Source: Alphaproteobacteria bacterium
GTDB lineage: Bacteria; Pseudomonadota; Alphaproteobacteria; Micropepsales; Micropepsaceae
DNA length: 6,198 bases
Direction of reading: 5' to 3'
NCBI GenBank assembly: GCA_003131925.1
Contig: PKWC01000198.1
Location: 1-6,198, forward strand
In this document: in pieces, positions 1-5,716 of the stretch
How the letters are laid out: each line of letters opens with the position of its first letter
Position numbering within the stretch: the first letter of the stretch is position 1
Translations under genes and position numbers: made by a program
The notes under the pieces: model-generated
What the model saw: the letters and a program-made list of their open reading frames with translations, nothing else
Database searches by the model: none
What the model was told of the DNA's origin: nothing

Positions 1-61
1 CCCCCACGATGGGGGAGGAAACCGGTGGGGTGATTGTTTCGGCGCATGCGGAGGCTGTGCG
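1..61 (+). other. Sequence upstream of nuoN, possibly the 3' end of nuoM or an intergenic repeat
   Basis: This short stretch cannot be assigned securely. Positions 1-5 and 11-15 are perfectly complementary (CCCCC/GGGGG around a 5-base loop), in the style of the G/C-rich palindromic repeats elsewhere in the window. One frame is open from position 3 and ends with a TGA at 63-65 that would overlap the nuoN ATG as ATGA, as expected if nuoM were directly upstream. The 20 residues it encodes do not look like a NuoM C-terminus that I recognise, and the frame shows weak third-position bias. Repeat-derived spacer DNA is therefore at least as likely as the end of nuoM. Confidence 0.3.
50..54 (+). promoter_or_regulatory. 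Ribosome binding site of nuoN
   Basis: GGAGG lies 7 bases before the ATG at 62. This is an ideal Shine-Dalgarno sequence, and it fixes the nuoN start even though the frame is open further upstream to the window edge. Confidence 0.75.
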
Positions 62-1504
62 ATGAGCAGCATCTCCAACGATCTGCTGGTGCTTCTGCCC
101 GAGGGGCTGCTGGCGCTCGCGGCGATGGCGCTCTTGTTGATCGGGGTGCTTTTGACGAAGAACGCGTTCCGCGCAGTCTCGACGGCGGCGATTGTTGCGC
201 TGGCAGTGGCGGCATGGTTCGTCGTTTCGCCCGTCTCCGCGAGCCAAAACGCCTTTCATGGCGCCTTCGTCGCCGACGGCTTCGCGCGATTTGCCAAGCT
301 GCTGGTGCTTCTTGGCTCCGCCCTCACCCTTCTCATGTCGCAGGAATTCCTCGAGCGCGAAAAAATAGCACACTTCGAATTCCCCGTTCTCGTGCTTCTC
401 GCGACGATCGGCATGCTTTTCATGGTTTCGGCGGCGAGCTTCATTGCGCTTTACCTGGGTTTCGAACTGCAGAGTCTCTCGCTCTATGTGCTCGCGGCCT
501 TCAACCGCGATTCGCTGCGTTCCAGTGAAGCGGGCCTCAAATACTTCGTTCTGGGCGCACTCTCTTCCGGCATGATGCTGTACGGCATCTCCTTTATCTA
601 CGGCTTTGCCGGCACGACGTCCTTTCCCGAAGTGGCGCGCGCCGTCGCGCATGCGAGCGCGAATATCGGCATGATCTTTGGCCTCGTCTTCCTGATCGCG
701 GGCCTCGCCTTCAAAGTCTCGGCCGTGCCGTTTCACATGTGGACGCCGGACGTCTATGAAGGCTCGCCGACGCCCATCACCGCCTTCTTCTCCATTGCGC
801 CGAAAACGGCGGCGATGGCGCTGTTCCTGCGCGTGATGATCGAAGCGATGCCCGGCGCGATCCATGAATGGCGCCAGATCGTCGTCTTCGTTTCCGTGCT
901 CTCGATGTTCCTCGGTTCGGTCGCCGCGATCGGGCAGGGCAACATCAAGCGCCTGATGGCCTACAGCTCCATCGCCCATATGGGTTACGCGCTGATCGGT
1001 ATTGCTGCGGGTACGTTCCAGGGCGTACAGGGCGTGCTCCTCTATCTGCTCATCTATGTGATCACCAATGCCGGTGTCTTTGTCTGCATCCTGGCGATGC
1101 GGCGAAACGGGCAGATGGTGGAGAATATTCCGGATCTCGCTGGCCTCGCGCGCACCAACCCGCGTCTCGCGCTCGCTTTCGCGGTGCTGTTCGTGAGCCT
1201 CGCGGGCATTCCGCCCTTTGCCGGTTTCTGGGCAAAATTCTATGTGTTCCTCGCCGCCCTCGGCGCACACCTTTACGCACTGGCGATTCTCGGCGTGCTC
1301 GCGAGCGCCATCGGCGCCTATTACTATCTGCGCATCGTCAAGATCATGTATTTCGACGAGCCGGCACCGGCCTTCGATCGCGAAATGGGCTTGCGCCTCG
1401 GTGGGATCGCGGCCGGCGCGAGCCTGTTCAACCTCGTCTTCATCGTGATCGCATCGCCGCTCGTCGCAGCCGCCGCGCTTGCGGCGAAGGCACTTGTTCC
1501 GTGA
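62..1504 (+). CDS. nuoN: NADH-quinone oxidoreductase subunit N (complex I, NuoN)
   Basis: The 480-residue product is an antiporter-like membrane subunit of respiratory complex I, which couples quinone reduction by NADH to proton pumping across the inner membrane. Almost the whole chain is hydrophobic, as expected for about 14 transmembrane helices, and the length is normal for NuoN. The charged residues of the proton path are in recognisable contexts: Glu135 in GFELQSLSLY, Lys218 in LAFKVSAVPFHMWTPDVYEG, Lys248 in IAPKTAA and Lys392 in GFWAKFY. The conserved KRLMAYSSIAHMGY segment is at 296-309. The ATG at 62 has a strong ribosome binding site and gives the usual short N-terminus before the first helix (LLPEGLLALAAMALLLIGVL). 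NuoN is normally the last nuo gene, so the rest of the operon should lie to the left. The stop overlaps the birA start. Identification is by family motifs and is secure; NuoL and NuoM are longer and differ in these motifs. Confidence 0.96.
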   Translation: MSSISNDLLVLLPEGLLALAAMALLLIGVLLTKNAFRAVSTAAIVALAVAAWFVVSPVSASQNAFHGAFVADGFARFAKLLVLLGSALTLLMSQEFLEREKIAHFEFPVLVLLATIGMLFMVSAASFIALYLGFELQSLSLYVLAAFNRDSLRSSEAGLKYFVLGALSSGMMLYGISFIYGFAGTTSFPEVARAVAHASANIGMIFGLVFLIAGLAFKVSAVPFHMWTPDVYEGSPTPITAFFSIAPKTAAMALFLRVMIEAMPGAIHEWRQIVVFVSVLSMFLGSVAAIGQGNIKRLMAYSSIAHMGYALIGIAAGTFQGVQGVLLYLLIYVITNAGVFVCILAMRRNGQMVENIPDLAGLARTNPRLALAFAVLFVSLAGIPPFAGFWAKFYVFLAALGAHLYALAILGVLASAIGAYYYLRIVKIMYFDEPAPAFDREMGLRLGGIAAGASLFNLVFIVIASPLVAAAALAAKALVP

Positions 1505-2250
1505 CGGACTCTTCGGCGCGCGTCCAGAGCATTCCGCTTCGCCATTTTGTGGAGATCGATTCCACCAACGAAGAGGCGCGAAGATTGGCGCTTGCGGGAG
1601 TGGGGGGACCGCTCTGGCTTGTTGCGGATCGCCAGACCAAAGGCCGGGGACGGAGGGGCAGGAACTGGCAATCGCCCGAAGGTAATCTCGCCGCGACGCT
1701 GCTGCTGAGGCCGGCGAGACCGACTGCGCAATGCGCGCAGCTTTCCTTCGTCGCGGCGCTCGGCGCGAGCGATGTCGTGGGCCACTGCGCCCCGCGCGCA
1801 GAAGTGAAAGTGAAATGGCCGAACGACATACTGGCGGATGAGAAGAAGATCGCGGGAATACTTCTGGAGTCGGCCAGCAAGGATGGTGCGCAACTGGACT
1901 GGCTTGCGATCGGCTTCGGCATTAATCTGGCCTCGCCTCCCTGGGACACCGAATTTCCGGCGACCTCGATCGCCGGTCTTGGCGAAAAACCTCCGGTGCC
2001 GCTTGTTGCGCTCGACAGCCTCGCGGCCTCGTGGTCCAAATGGTATGAAGTGTGGTTCGAAAGGGGATTCGAGCCGATCCGTGATGCTTGGCTCGCGCGC
2101 GCCGCAAGGCTGGGCGCAGGCATCCGCGCGCGCGTCGCCGACATCGAGGTGGTGGGAATGTTCGAAGGCATCGATGCGGATGGCGCGCTGAACCTGCGAG
2201 AAAGCACAGGCCGCATGCGCAGGATCTCGGCGGGCGAAGTGTTCTTCTGA
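1501..2250 (+). CDS. birA: Biotin--[acetyl-CoA-carboxylase] ligase, BirA without DNA-binding domain
   Basis: This cytoplasmic enzyme makes biotinyl-AMP from biotin and ATP and transfers biotin to a lysine of carboxylase carrier proteins. The 249-residue product shows the ligase core in order: STNEEA (21-26), the biotinyl-AMP loop GRGRRGRNW (48-56), KWPND (105-109) followed by KKIAGILLE (115-123), GFGIN (138-142), and a C-terminal SH3-like segment (about 203-247). There is no N-terminal winged helix, since the catalytic domain starts within about 15 residues. It is thus a group I ligase that should not act as the biotin-operon repressor. The GTG start at 1501 overlaps the nuoN stop as GTGA. 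A weak AAGG at 1487-1490 precedes it, so translational coupling to nuoN is likely. The same frame is open upstream to 868, but that part overlaps nuoN and is not coding. The next in-frame GTG (1549) would cut close to the STN motif. Confidence 0.93.
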   Translation: MTDSSARVQSIPLRHFVEIDSTNEEARRLALAGVGGPLWLVADRQTKGRGRRGRNWQSPEGNLAATLLLRPARPTAQCAQLSFVAALGASDVVGHCAPRAEVKVKWPNDILADEKKIAGILLESASKDGAQLDWLAIGFGINLASPPWDTEFPATSIAGLGEKPPVPLVALDSLAASWSKWYEVWFERGFEPIRDAWLARAARLGAGIRARVADIEVVGMFEGIDADGALNLRESTGRMRRISAGEVFF

Positions 2251-2256
2251 TGCGGC

Positions 2257-2439
2257 ATCCCTCACCCACGCCTGAGCAGAGTTCAACGCACGTATTTGCA
2301 TCCCTCTCCCACAAGGGGAGAGGGGAAATCGGGATCTTGCATCCACGTCGGAGAACCGACGCGCGGAGTCCCCTTTCCCCTTGTGGGAGAGGGGTTCGGC
2401 GCGGGCACTCTCTACCGATCGGGCGGCGGTGAGGGGGAT
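2257..2439. repeat. Nested intergenic inverted repeat between birA and coaX
   Basis: The birA-coaX gap is built of nested complementary segments. The outer arms are ATCCCTCACCC at 2257-2267 and GGTGAGGGGGAT at 2428-2439, an imperfect match. The inner units at 2301-2325 and 2370-2394 are inverted copies of each other with 23 of 25 bases identical. Each inner unit is also a hairpin by itself: a 9-bp perfect stem (2302-2310 with 2316-2324) and a 10-bp stem with one G-T pair (2370-2379 with 2385-2394). At the centre, CGTCGG (2346-2351) pairs with CCGACG (2356-2361) around the loop AGAA. The type with CCCTCTCCC...GGGAGAGGG arms is, from general knowledge, a dispersed intergenic repeat in many proteobacterial genomes. 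No transposase is present. The right outer arm contains the coaX ribosome binding site. Confidence 0.8.
2431..2437 (+). promoter_or_regulatory. Ribosome binding site of coaX, inside the repeat arm
   Basis: GAGGGGG ends 5 bases before the GTG at 2443 and decides the start of coaX. It is unusual because it coincides with the right outer arm of the flanking inverted repeat. In the transcript it could pair with the left arm near 2257-2267, which would hide it; this last point is inference. Confidence 0.65.
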
Positions 2440-2442
2440 CAC

Positions 2443-3237
2443 GTGCTGCTCGCGGTCGATGCCGGGAACACCAACATCGTCTTCGCCATCTGCGAGGGCA
2501 GGGAGATTCGCGCCGAGTGGCGCGCGGTGATGGACCAGGCGCGCACCGCCGACGAATACGCCGTGCTCCTGAACCCGCTTCTGTCGCTTGCCGGCTTGAA
2601 ATTTGCCGATCTCGACTGCGCCATCATCGCGACGGTCGTGCCCGCAGCGCTGTTCGATCTCCGCCTCTTCTGCAAACGCTATGTTCATTGCGAACCGCTT
2701 GTCGTAGGCGAGCCGGATGTCGATCTCGGCATCGAGATCCGCGTCGACCGGCCGAGCGCGGTGGGCGCGGACCGGCTCGTCAACACGGTAGCGGCGCATG
2801 AGCGCTACAAGGGCGCGCTGGTCGTCGTCGACTTCGGCACGGCGACGACTTTCGATGTTGTCAGCGCTGTGGGCAATTACGAAGGCGGCGTCATCGCGCC
2901 GGGCGTGAACGTCTCCGCCGAGGCGCTGCATCTGGGCGCCGCGATGCTGCCGCGCGTCGCCATCCAGCGTTCCCAATCGGTGATCGGCAAGGACACCGTG
3001 CCCGCGATGCAGTCGGGCCTCTATTGGGGTTATCTCGGCCTCGTCGAAGGTCTGGTCGCGCGCATCCGTGCCGAGTACGGGGAACCCATGACGGTGATCG
3101 GTACCGGCGGTCTCGCCGGCCTCTTCTACAAGCAGACCCAGGCGATCGAGCATCTGGACGAGGATTTGACCATCCGCGGTCTCGTGCTCATTCACGCGCG
3201 GAACACCAAAACCGCCCCGGCGCGTTTGCACCGCTGA
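2443..3237 (+). CDS. coaX: Type III pantothenate kinase
   Basis: This cytoplasmic enzyme phosphorylates pantothenate with ATP, the first step of CoA synthesis. CoaX enzymes belong to the acetate and sugar kinase/Hsp70/actin (ASKHA) fold superfamily. The 264-residue product has the family signatures in order: DAGNTNIVF (6-14, with the phosphate-binding Asp6), GADR (108-111, with the catalytic Asp110), DFGTATTFD (130-138), GGVIAPG (148-154), IGKDTVPAMQSG (181-192) and the TGG of the second nucleotide-binding part (221-223). Length is typical. The GTG at 2443 follows GAGGGGG by 5 bases and puts LLAVDAGNTN at the N-terminus, as expected. The frame is open for 49 more codons back to a TTG at 2296, but those codons read through the intergenic repeat (HPSPTRGEG...) and are very unlikely to be translated. 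The stop overlaps the RNase J start (TGATG). The CoaX family is distinct from CoaA and CoaW and is generally insensitive to CoA feedback. Confidence 0.95.
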   Translation: MLLAVDAGNTNIVFAICEGREIRAEWRAVMDQARTADEYAVLLNPLLSLAGLKFADLDCAIIATVVPAALFDLRLFCKRYVHCEPLVVGEPDVDLGIEIRVDRPSAVGADRLVNTVAAHERYKGALVVVDFGTATTFDVVSAVGNYEGGVIAPGVNVSAEALHLGAAMLPRVAIQRSQSVIGKDTVPAMQSGLYWGYLGLVEGLVARIRAEYGEPMTVIGTGGLAGLFYKQTQAIEHLDEDLTIRGLVLIHARNTKTAPARLHR

Positions 3238-4895
3238 TGGATGCACGCCTGAACGAGAGCGAGCTTGTCCTGCTGCCACTCGGTGGCGCGGGCGAGATTG
3301 GCATGAACTTCAACGCCTATGGCTGCGGGGCGCCCGACGACCGGCGCTGGATCGTGGTCGATTGCGGCGTCATGTTCGGCCGGGAGAGCGCGACGCCGGG
3401 CGTCGATCTGATCCTGCCCGACATTCGCTTTCTCGCCGAGCAACACGAGAATGTGCTCGCCATTGTGCTCACCCACGCGCACGAGGATCATATCGGCGCG
3501 ATCGCCCAGCTCTGGCCACTGCTGCGCTGCCCCCTCTATGCAACACCTTTCACCGCCAGGCTGATCGAAAACAAGCTTGCGGAAGCCGGTCTCGCCGAGC
3601 GCGTGCGCGTGACCATCGTTCCGCTCGGCGGCCGGATCGCGATTGGTCCCTTCGAGATCGACTTCATCTCCATCACACATTCGATCCCCGAGCCCAACGC
3701 GCTCGCGATCCGCACGCCTTTCGGCGTTGTGGTGCATACCGGAGACTGGAAACTCGACCCCGATCCGCTCATCGGCGAAGTCACGGATTCCGAGTCGCTG
3801 CGCGCGCTGGGGGATGACGGCGCGCTGGCGCTCGTCTGCGATTCCACCAACGCCCTAGTCGCGGGCGAGTCCGGGTCCGAGGGGCGCGTGCGAACGAGCC
3901 TCATCGATCTGATCGGAACCCTGACCGGACGCGTCGCCGTCACCGCGTTCGCATCGAACGTGGCGCGGCTCGAATCCGTTGGCGAGGCGGCGCGCGCGCA
4001 TGGGCGCTCGCTGGCGCTGGTCGGACGATCGATGAATCGTGTCGTCGAAGCGGCGCGGGAGACGGGTTATCTTCACGACTTTCCACCGCTGATCGACGCA
4101 GACGAAGCGGCACAGCTTCCGCCTAACCGAGTTCTCTATCTTTGCACCGGCAGCCAGGGCGAGACGCGTGCGGCGCTGGCGCGCATCGCGGCGGGCGAAC
4201 ATCCCAGCGTGGCGCTCGGGCCCGGAGACACGGTGATCTTTTCCTCGCGTATCATTCCCGGCAACGACCTCGCGATCTTCGAAGTGCAGAACAAACTGTC
4301 GGCCCTGGGCGTCGAAGTGCTCACCGAGCGCGATCATTTCGTGCATGTTTCCGGCCATCCCTGCCGCGACGAGCTGGCGCAGATGTATCGCTGGGTGCGG
4401 CCCAAGGTCGCCGTGCCGGTGCACGGAGAACTTCGCCACATGATGGAGCACGCGCGCCTCGCGCGGTCGTTGCAGGTACCACAAGCCATCGTGCTGCAGA
4501 ACGGGCAAATGCTGCGCCTGGCGCCCGGCCGCGCCGAGATCGTCGACGAGACGCCTTCGGGGCGGCTGCACCTCGACGGCAAGGTGCTGGTCGAGGAAGG
4601 CAACGGCCATGCCCGCGCCCGCGGCGCGCTCGGCTATGCTGGCTTTGTTGCGGCGACGATCCCGCTGGACGGCAAGGGACGCGTGGCGGGCGATCCGTCG
4701 CTGATCCTCGAGGGTATTCCCGATCAGGTTCACGGCGCGATCCGCGCGGCGCTCGAGGACGTCATCAAGCGGCATGATTCGAAGCGGCGCGATGAGGATG
4801 CGCTCAAGGAGCAGGCGCGTCTTGCCATGCGCCGCGCCGCGATGGCCCATTGGGGGAAGAAACCCGTCACGCGCGTCGAAGTGGTGTGGGTGTGA
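3237..4895 (+). CDS. rnj: Ribonuclease J (beta-CASP metallo-beta-lactamase)
   Basis: RNase J enzymes cut RNA internally and degrade it 5' to 3', acting in mRNA turnover and rRNA maturation in the cytoplasm. The 552-residue length suits alphaproteobacterial RNase J. The metallo-beta-lactamase zinc ligands are visible: HAHEDH (80-85), His148 in ITHSIPE, Asp170 in HTGDWK and His396 in PVHGE. The beta-CASP insert lies roughly at 200-370 and includes CDSTNA (201-206), CTGSQGE (303-309) and HVSGH (370-374). After about 450 comes the smaller C-terminal domain, ending in an Arg/Lys-rich helix (about 510-535). The ATG at 3237 shares its A with the coaX TGA (3235-3237), and no clear ribosome binding site precedes it, so translation is probably coupled to coaX. 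The frame is open further upstream (to 3024), but that part lies inside coaX. RNase J is present in many alphaproteobacteria alongside RNase E. The family call is firm; the exact targets cannot be read from sequence. Confidence 0.94.
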   Translation: MDARLNESELVLLPLGGAGEIGMNFNAYGCGAPDDRRWIVVDCGVMFGRESATPGVDLILPDIRFLAEQHENVLAIVLTHAHEDHIGAIAQLWPLLRCPLYATPFTARLIENKLAEAGLAERVRVTIVPLGGRIAIGPFEIDFISITHSIPEPNALAIRTPFGVVVHTGDWKLDPDPLIGEVTDSESLRALGDDGALALVCDSTNALVAGESGSEGRVRTSLIDLIGTLTGRVAVTAFASNVARLESVGEAARAHGRSLALVGRSMNRVVEAARETGYLHDFPPLIDADEAAQLPPNRVLYLCTGSQGETRAALARIAAGEHPSVALGPGDTVIFSSRIIPGNDLAIFEVQNKLSALGVEVLTERDHFVHVSGHPCRDELAQMYRWVRPKVAVPVHGELRHMMEHARLARSLQVPQAIVLQNGQMLRLAPGRAEIVDETPSGRLHLDGKVLVEEGNGHARARGALGYAGFVAATIPLDGKGRVAGDPSLILEGIPDQVHGAIRAALEDVIKRHDSKRRDEDALKEQARLAMRRAAMAHWGKKPVTRVEVVWV

Positions 4896-4900
4896 GGAAG
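4894..4900 (+). promoter_or_regulatory. Ribosome binding site of mce
   Basis: GAGGAAG overlaps the RNase J stop codon and ends 5 bases before the ATG at 4906. It decides this start over an in-frame upstream extension to 4774 that would lie within the RNase J gene. Confidence 0.7.
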
Positions 4901-4905
4901 CAAGC

Positions 4906-5310
4906 ATGATCGGCCGGCTCAATCACGTCGCCATCGCGACGAAAGACATTGCGTCCGCCGCGAAAATCTATCACGACACGCTGGGCGCGAAAGTTTCTGA
5001 GCCGGTTGCGCAGCCGGATCACGGTATCACCACCATCTTCGTCGACCTTCCCAACAGCAAGATCGAACTGATCGAGCCATTGGGTACGGATTCGCCGATC
5101 GCGAATTTCCTACGGAAAAATCCCGCGGGCGGCGTCCATCACGTCTGTTACGAAGTGGACGACATCATCGCCGCCCGCGACCGCATGCGCGCGGCGGGCG
5201 CCACGATCACCGGAACCGGCGAGCCCCGCATCGGTGCCCATGGCAAGCCCGTGATCTTCCTGCACCCGAAGGATTTCGTCGGCACCCTCATCGAGCTCGA
5301 ACAGGCGTGA
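4906..5310 (+). CDS. mce: Methylmalonyl-CoA epimerase
   Basis: This enzyme interconverts the (S) and (R) forms of methylmalonyl-CoA, linking propionyl-CoA carboxylase to methylmalonyl-CoA mutase in the cytoplasm. The 134-residue product is a vicinal-oxygen-chelate (glyoxalase-fold) protein of normal length. It has two beta-alpha-beta-beta-beta modules (about 1-57 and 74-133). Likely metal ligands are His7 (LNHVAIAT), Glu54 in SKIELIEPLG, His78 or His79 in GGVHHVCYEV, and Glu130 in GTLIELEQ. The GGVHH and FLHPKDFVGTLIELEQ segments are typical of this epimerase and not of glyoxalase I. The ATG is preceded by GAGGAAG and lies 10 bases after the RNase J stop. Its own stop overlaps the start of the next gene. 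Biotin-dependent propionyl-CoA carboxylase would provide the substrate, which gives a loose link to birA upstream (inference). Confidence 0.93.
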   Translation: MIGRLNHVAIATKDIASAAKIYHDTLGAKVSEPVAQPDHGITTIFVDLPNSKIELIEPLGTDSPIANFLRKNPAGGVHHVCYEVDDIIAARDRMRAAGATITGTGEPRIGAHGKPVIFLHPKDFVGTLIELEQA

Positions 5311-5528
5311 GACTCATCGTTCTCGCAGGCGCGTTCGTCATTCTCTGGTTCCTCGCGCTGCAGATCCTGCTGCCGATCGGAATCAGATTGTCGCACGACG
5401 GCGTTGGCGACCCCGGCGCGCCGGCCAATCCGCGCATGGCGCTGAAGCTCGCGCTGGCAACCGTCGCTGCGGCGACGATGTGGATGATTTTTTATACGCT
5501 TGTGTTGTTACGGGTGATCGATATTTGA
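5307..5528 (+). CDS. Small two-helix membrane protein, DUF1467 type
   Basis: The 73-residue product has a hydrophobic helix at about 4-24, a short polar loop and a second helix at about 47-69, so it should sit in the inner membrane as a hairpin. The loop carries DPGAPANPR (35-43), which together with LPIGIR after the first helix matches my recollection of the DUF1467 family. That family is found mainly in alphaproteobacteria, often next to mce, and its function is unknown. The GTG start at 5307 overlaps the mce stop as GTGA with only a poor ribosome binding site, so expression probably depends on coupling to mce. The protein is slightly shorter at the N-terminus than family members I recall, but both helices and the loop motif are present. 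It is the last gene of the plus-strand run. No function can be assigned. Confidence 0.82.
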   Translation: MRLIVLAGAFVILWFLALQILLPIGIRLSHDGVGDPGAPANPRMALKLALATVAAATMWMIFYTLVLLRVIDI

Positions 5529-5550
5529 TCGCGTTCTCTCCAATATTGAT

Positions 5551-5682
5551 TGTCATGGCCCGCGAAAGCGGGCCACCCAGCTGGAGGCGACGGGACTCTC
5601 GAAACGACGTGAAGAACTTGCACGTAAGAGCGCGACGTTGTGCAGATATCGTCTGGGTGGCCCGCTAGCGCGGGCCATGACA
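5551..5682. repeat. 132-base intergenic inverted repeat with hairpin arms
   Basis: The 30-base arms at 5551-5580 and 5653-5682 are reverse complements at 28 of 30 positions. Each arm is also a 7-bp perfect hairpin: GGCCCGC/GCGGGCC around GAAA (5557-5574) and the same stem around TAGC (5659-5676). The only two differences between the arms lie in these loops, so the stems are conserved and the loops are free to vary. The 72-base centre contains a smaller stem, ACGTG...CACGT, near 5608-5626. The element could fold as one long hairpin or as a branched structure. It lies between convergent genes, where it could help end transcription from both sides, although no T-tract follows either stem. Repeats with CATGGCC(C)G...CGGGCCATG arms are, from general knowledge, common dispersed intergenic elements in Hyphomicrobiales. 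No gene is encoded here. Confidence 0.82.
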
Positions 5683-5692
5683 TGGAAAAGAA

Positions 5693-5704
5693 GTGGGAGA
5701 GGGG
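5693..5704. repeat. Fragment resembling an arm of the birA-coaX repeat
   Basis: GTGGGAGAGGGG is identical over 12 bases to 2383-2394, the right half of the second inner unit of the repeat upstream of coaX. The partner half is missing here. It may be a decayed copy, or a chance match in purine-rich DNA. Confidence 0.4.
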
Positions 5705-5716
5705 AGAGGCACCGCT

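Noticed and set aside
868..1500. A 211-codon upstream extension of the birA frame
   Set aside because: It lies inside nuoN in another frame, has low-complexity Arg-rich content and has no biotin ligase character. The GTG at 1501 gives a normal group I BirA.
2251..2442. A riboswitch or attenuator leader for coaX
   Set aside because: The structure is accounted for by repeat units with G/C-rich inverted arms. I recognise no known ligand-binding consensus and see no T-tract after the hairpins, so only the repeat is annotated.
1324..3279. A 651-codon open frame on the minus strand across birA, the gap and coaX
   Set aside because: It is antisense to three well-identified genes. Its product is rich in Arg, Ala, Gly and His with no recognisable domain, as expected from the complement of GC-rich codons.
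3855..4922. A 355-codon minus-strand frame opposite the RNase J gene
   Set aside because: It is fully antisense to a gene with all catalytic motifs intact, and no domain or ribosome binding site is apparent.
5551..5682. A tRNA or other structured RNA gene in the convergent gap
   Set aside because: The folding comes from near-perfect inverted arms with internal hairpins. There is no T-loop or anticodon-arm pattern and no acceptor stem ending in CCA.
5480..5683. Short open frames on both strands through the DUF1467 end and the 132-base repeat
   Set aside because: They read the palindromic repeat (MARESGPP, PALAGHP type peptides). Such peptides are typical of translated intergenic repeats and not of real genes.
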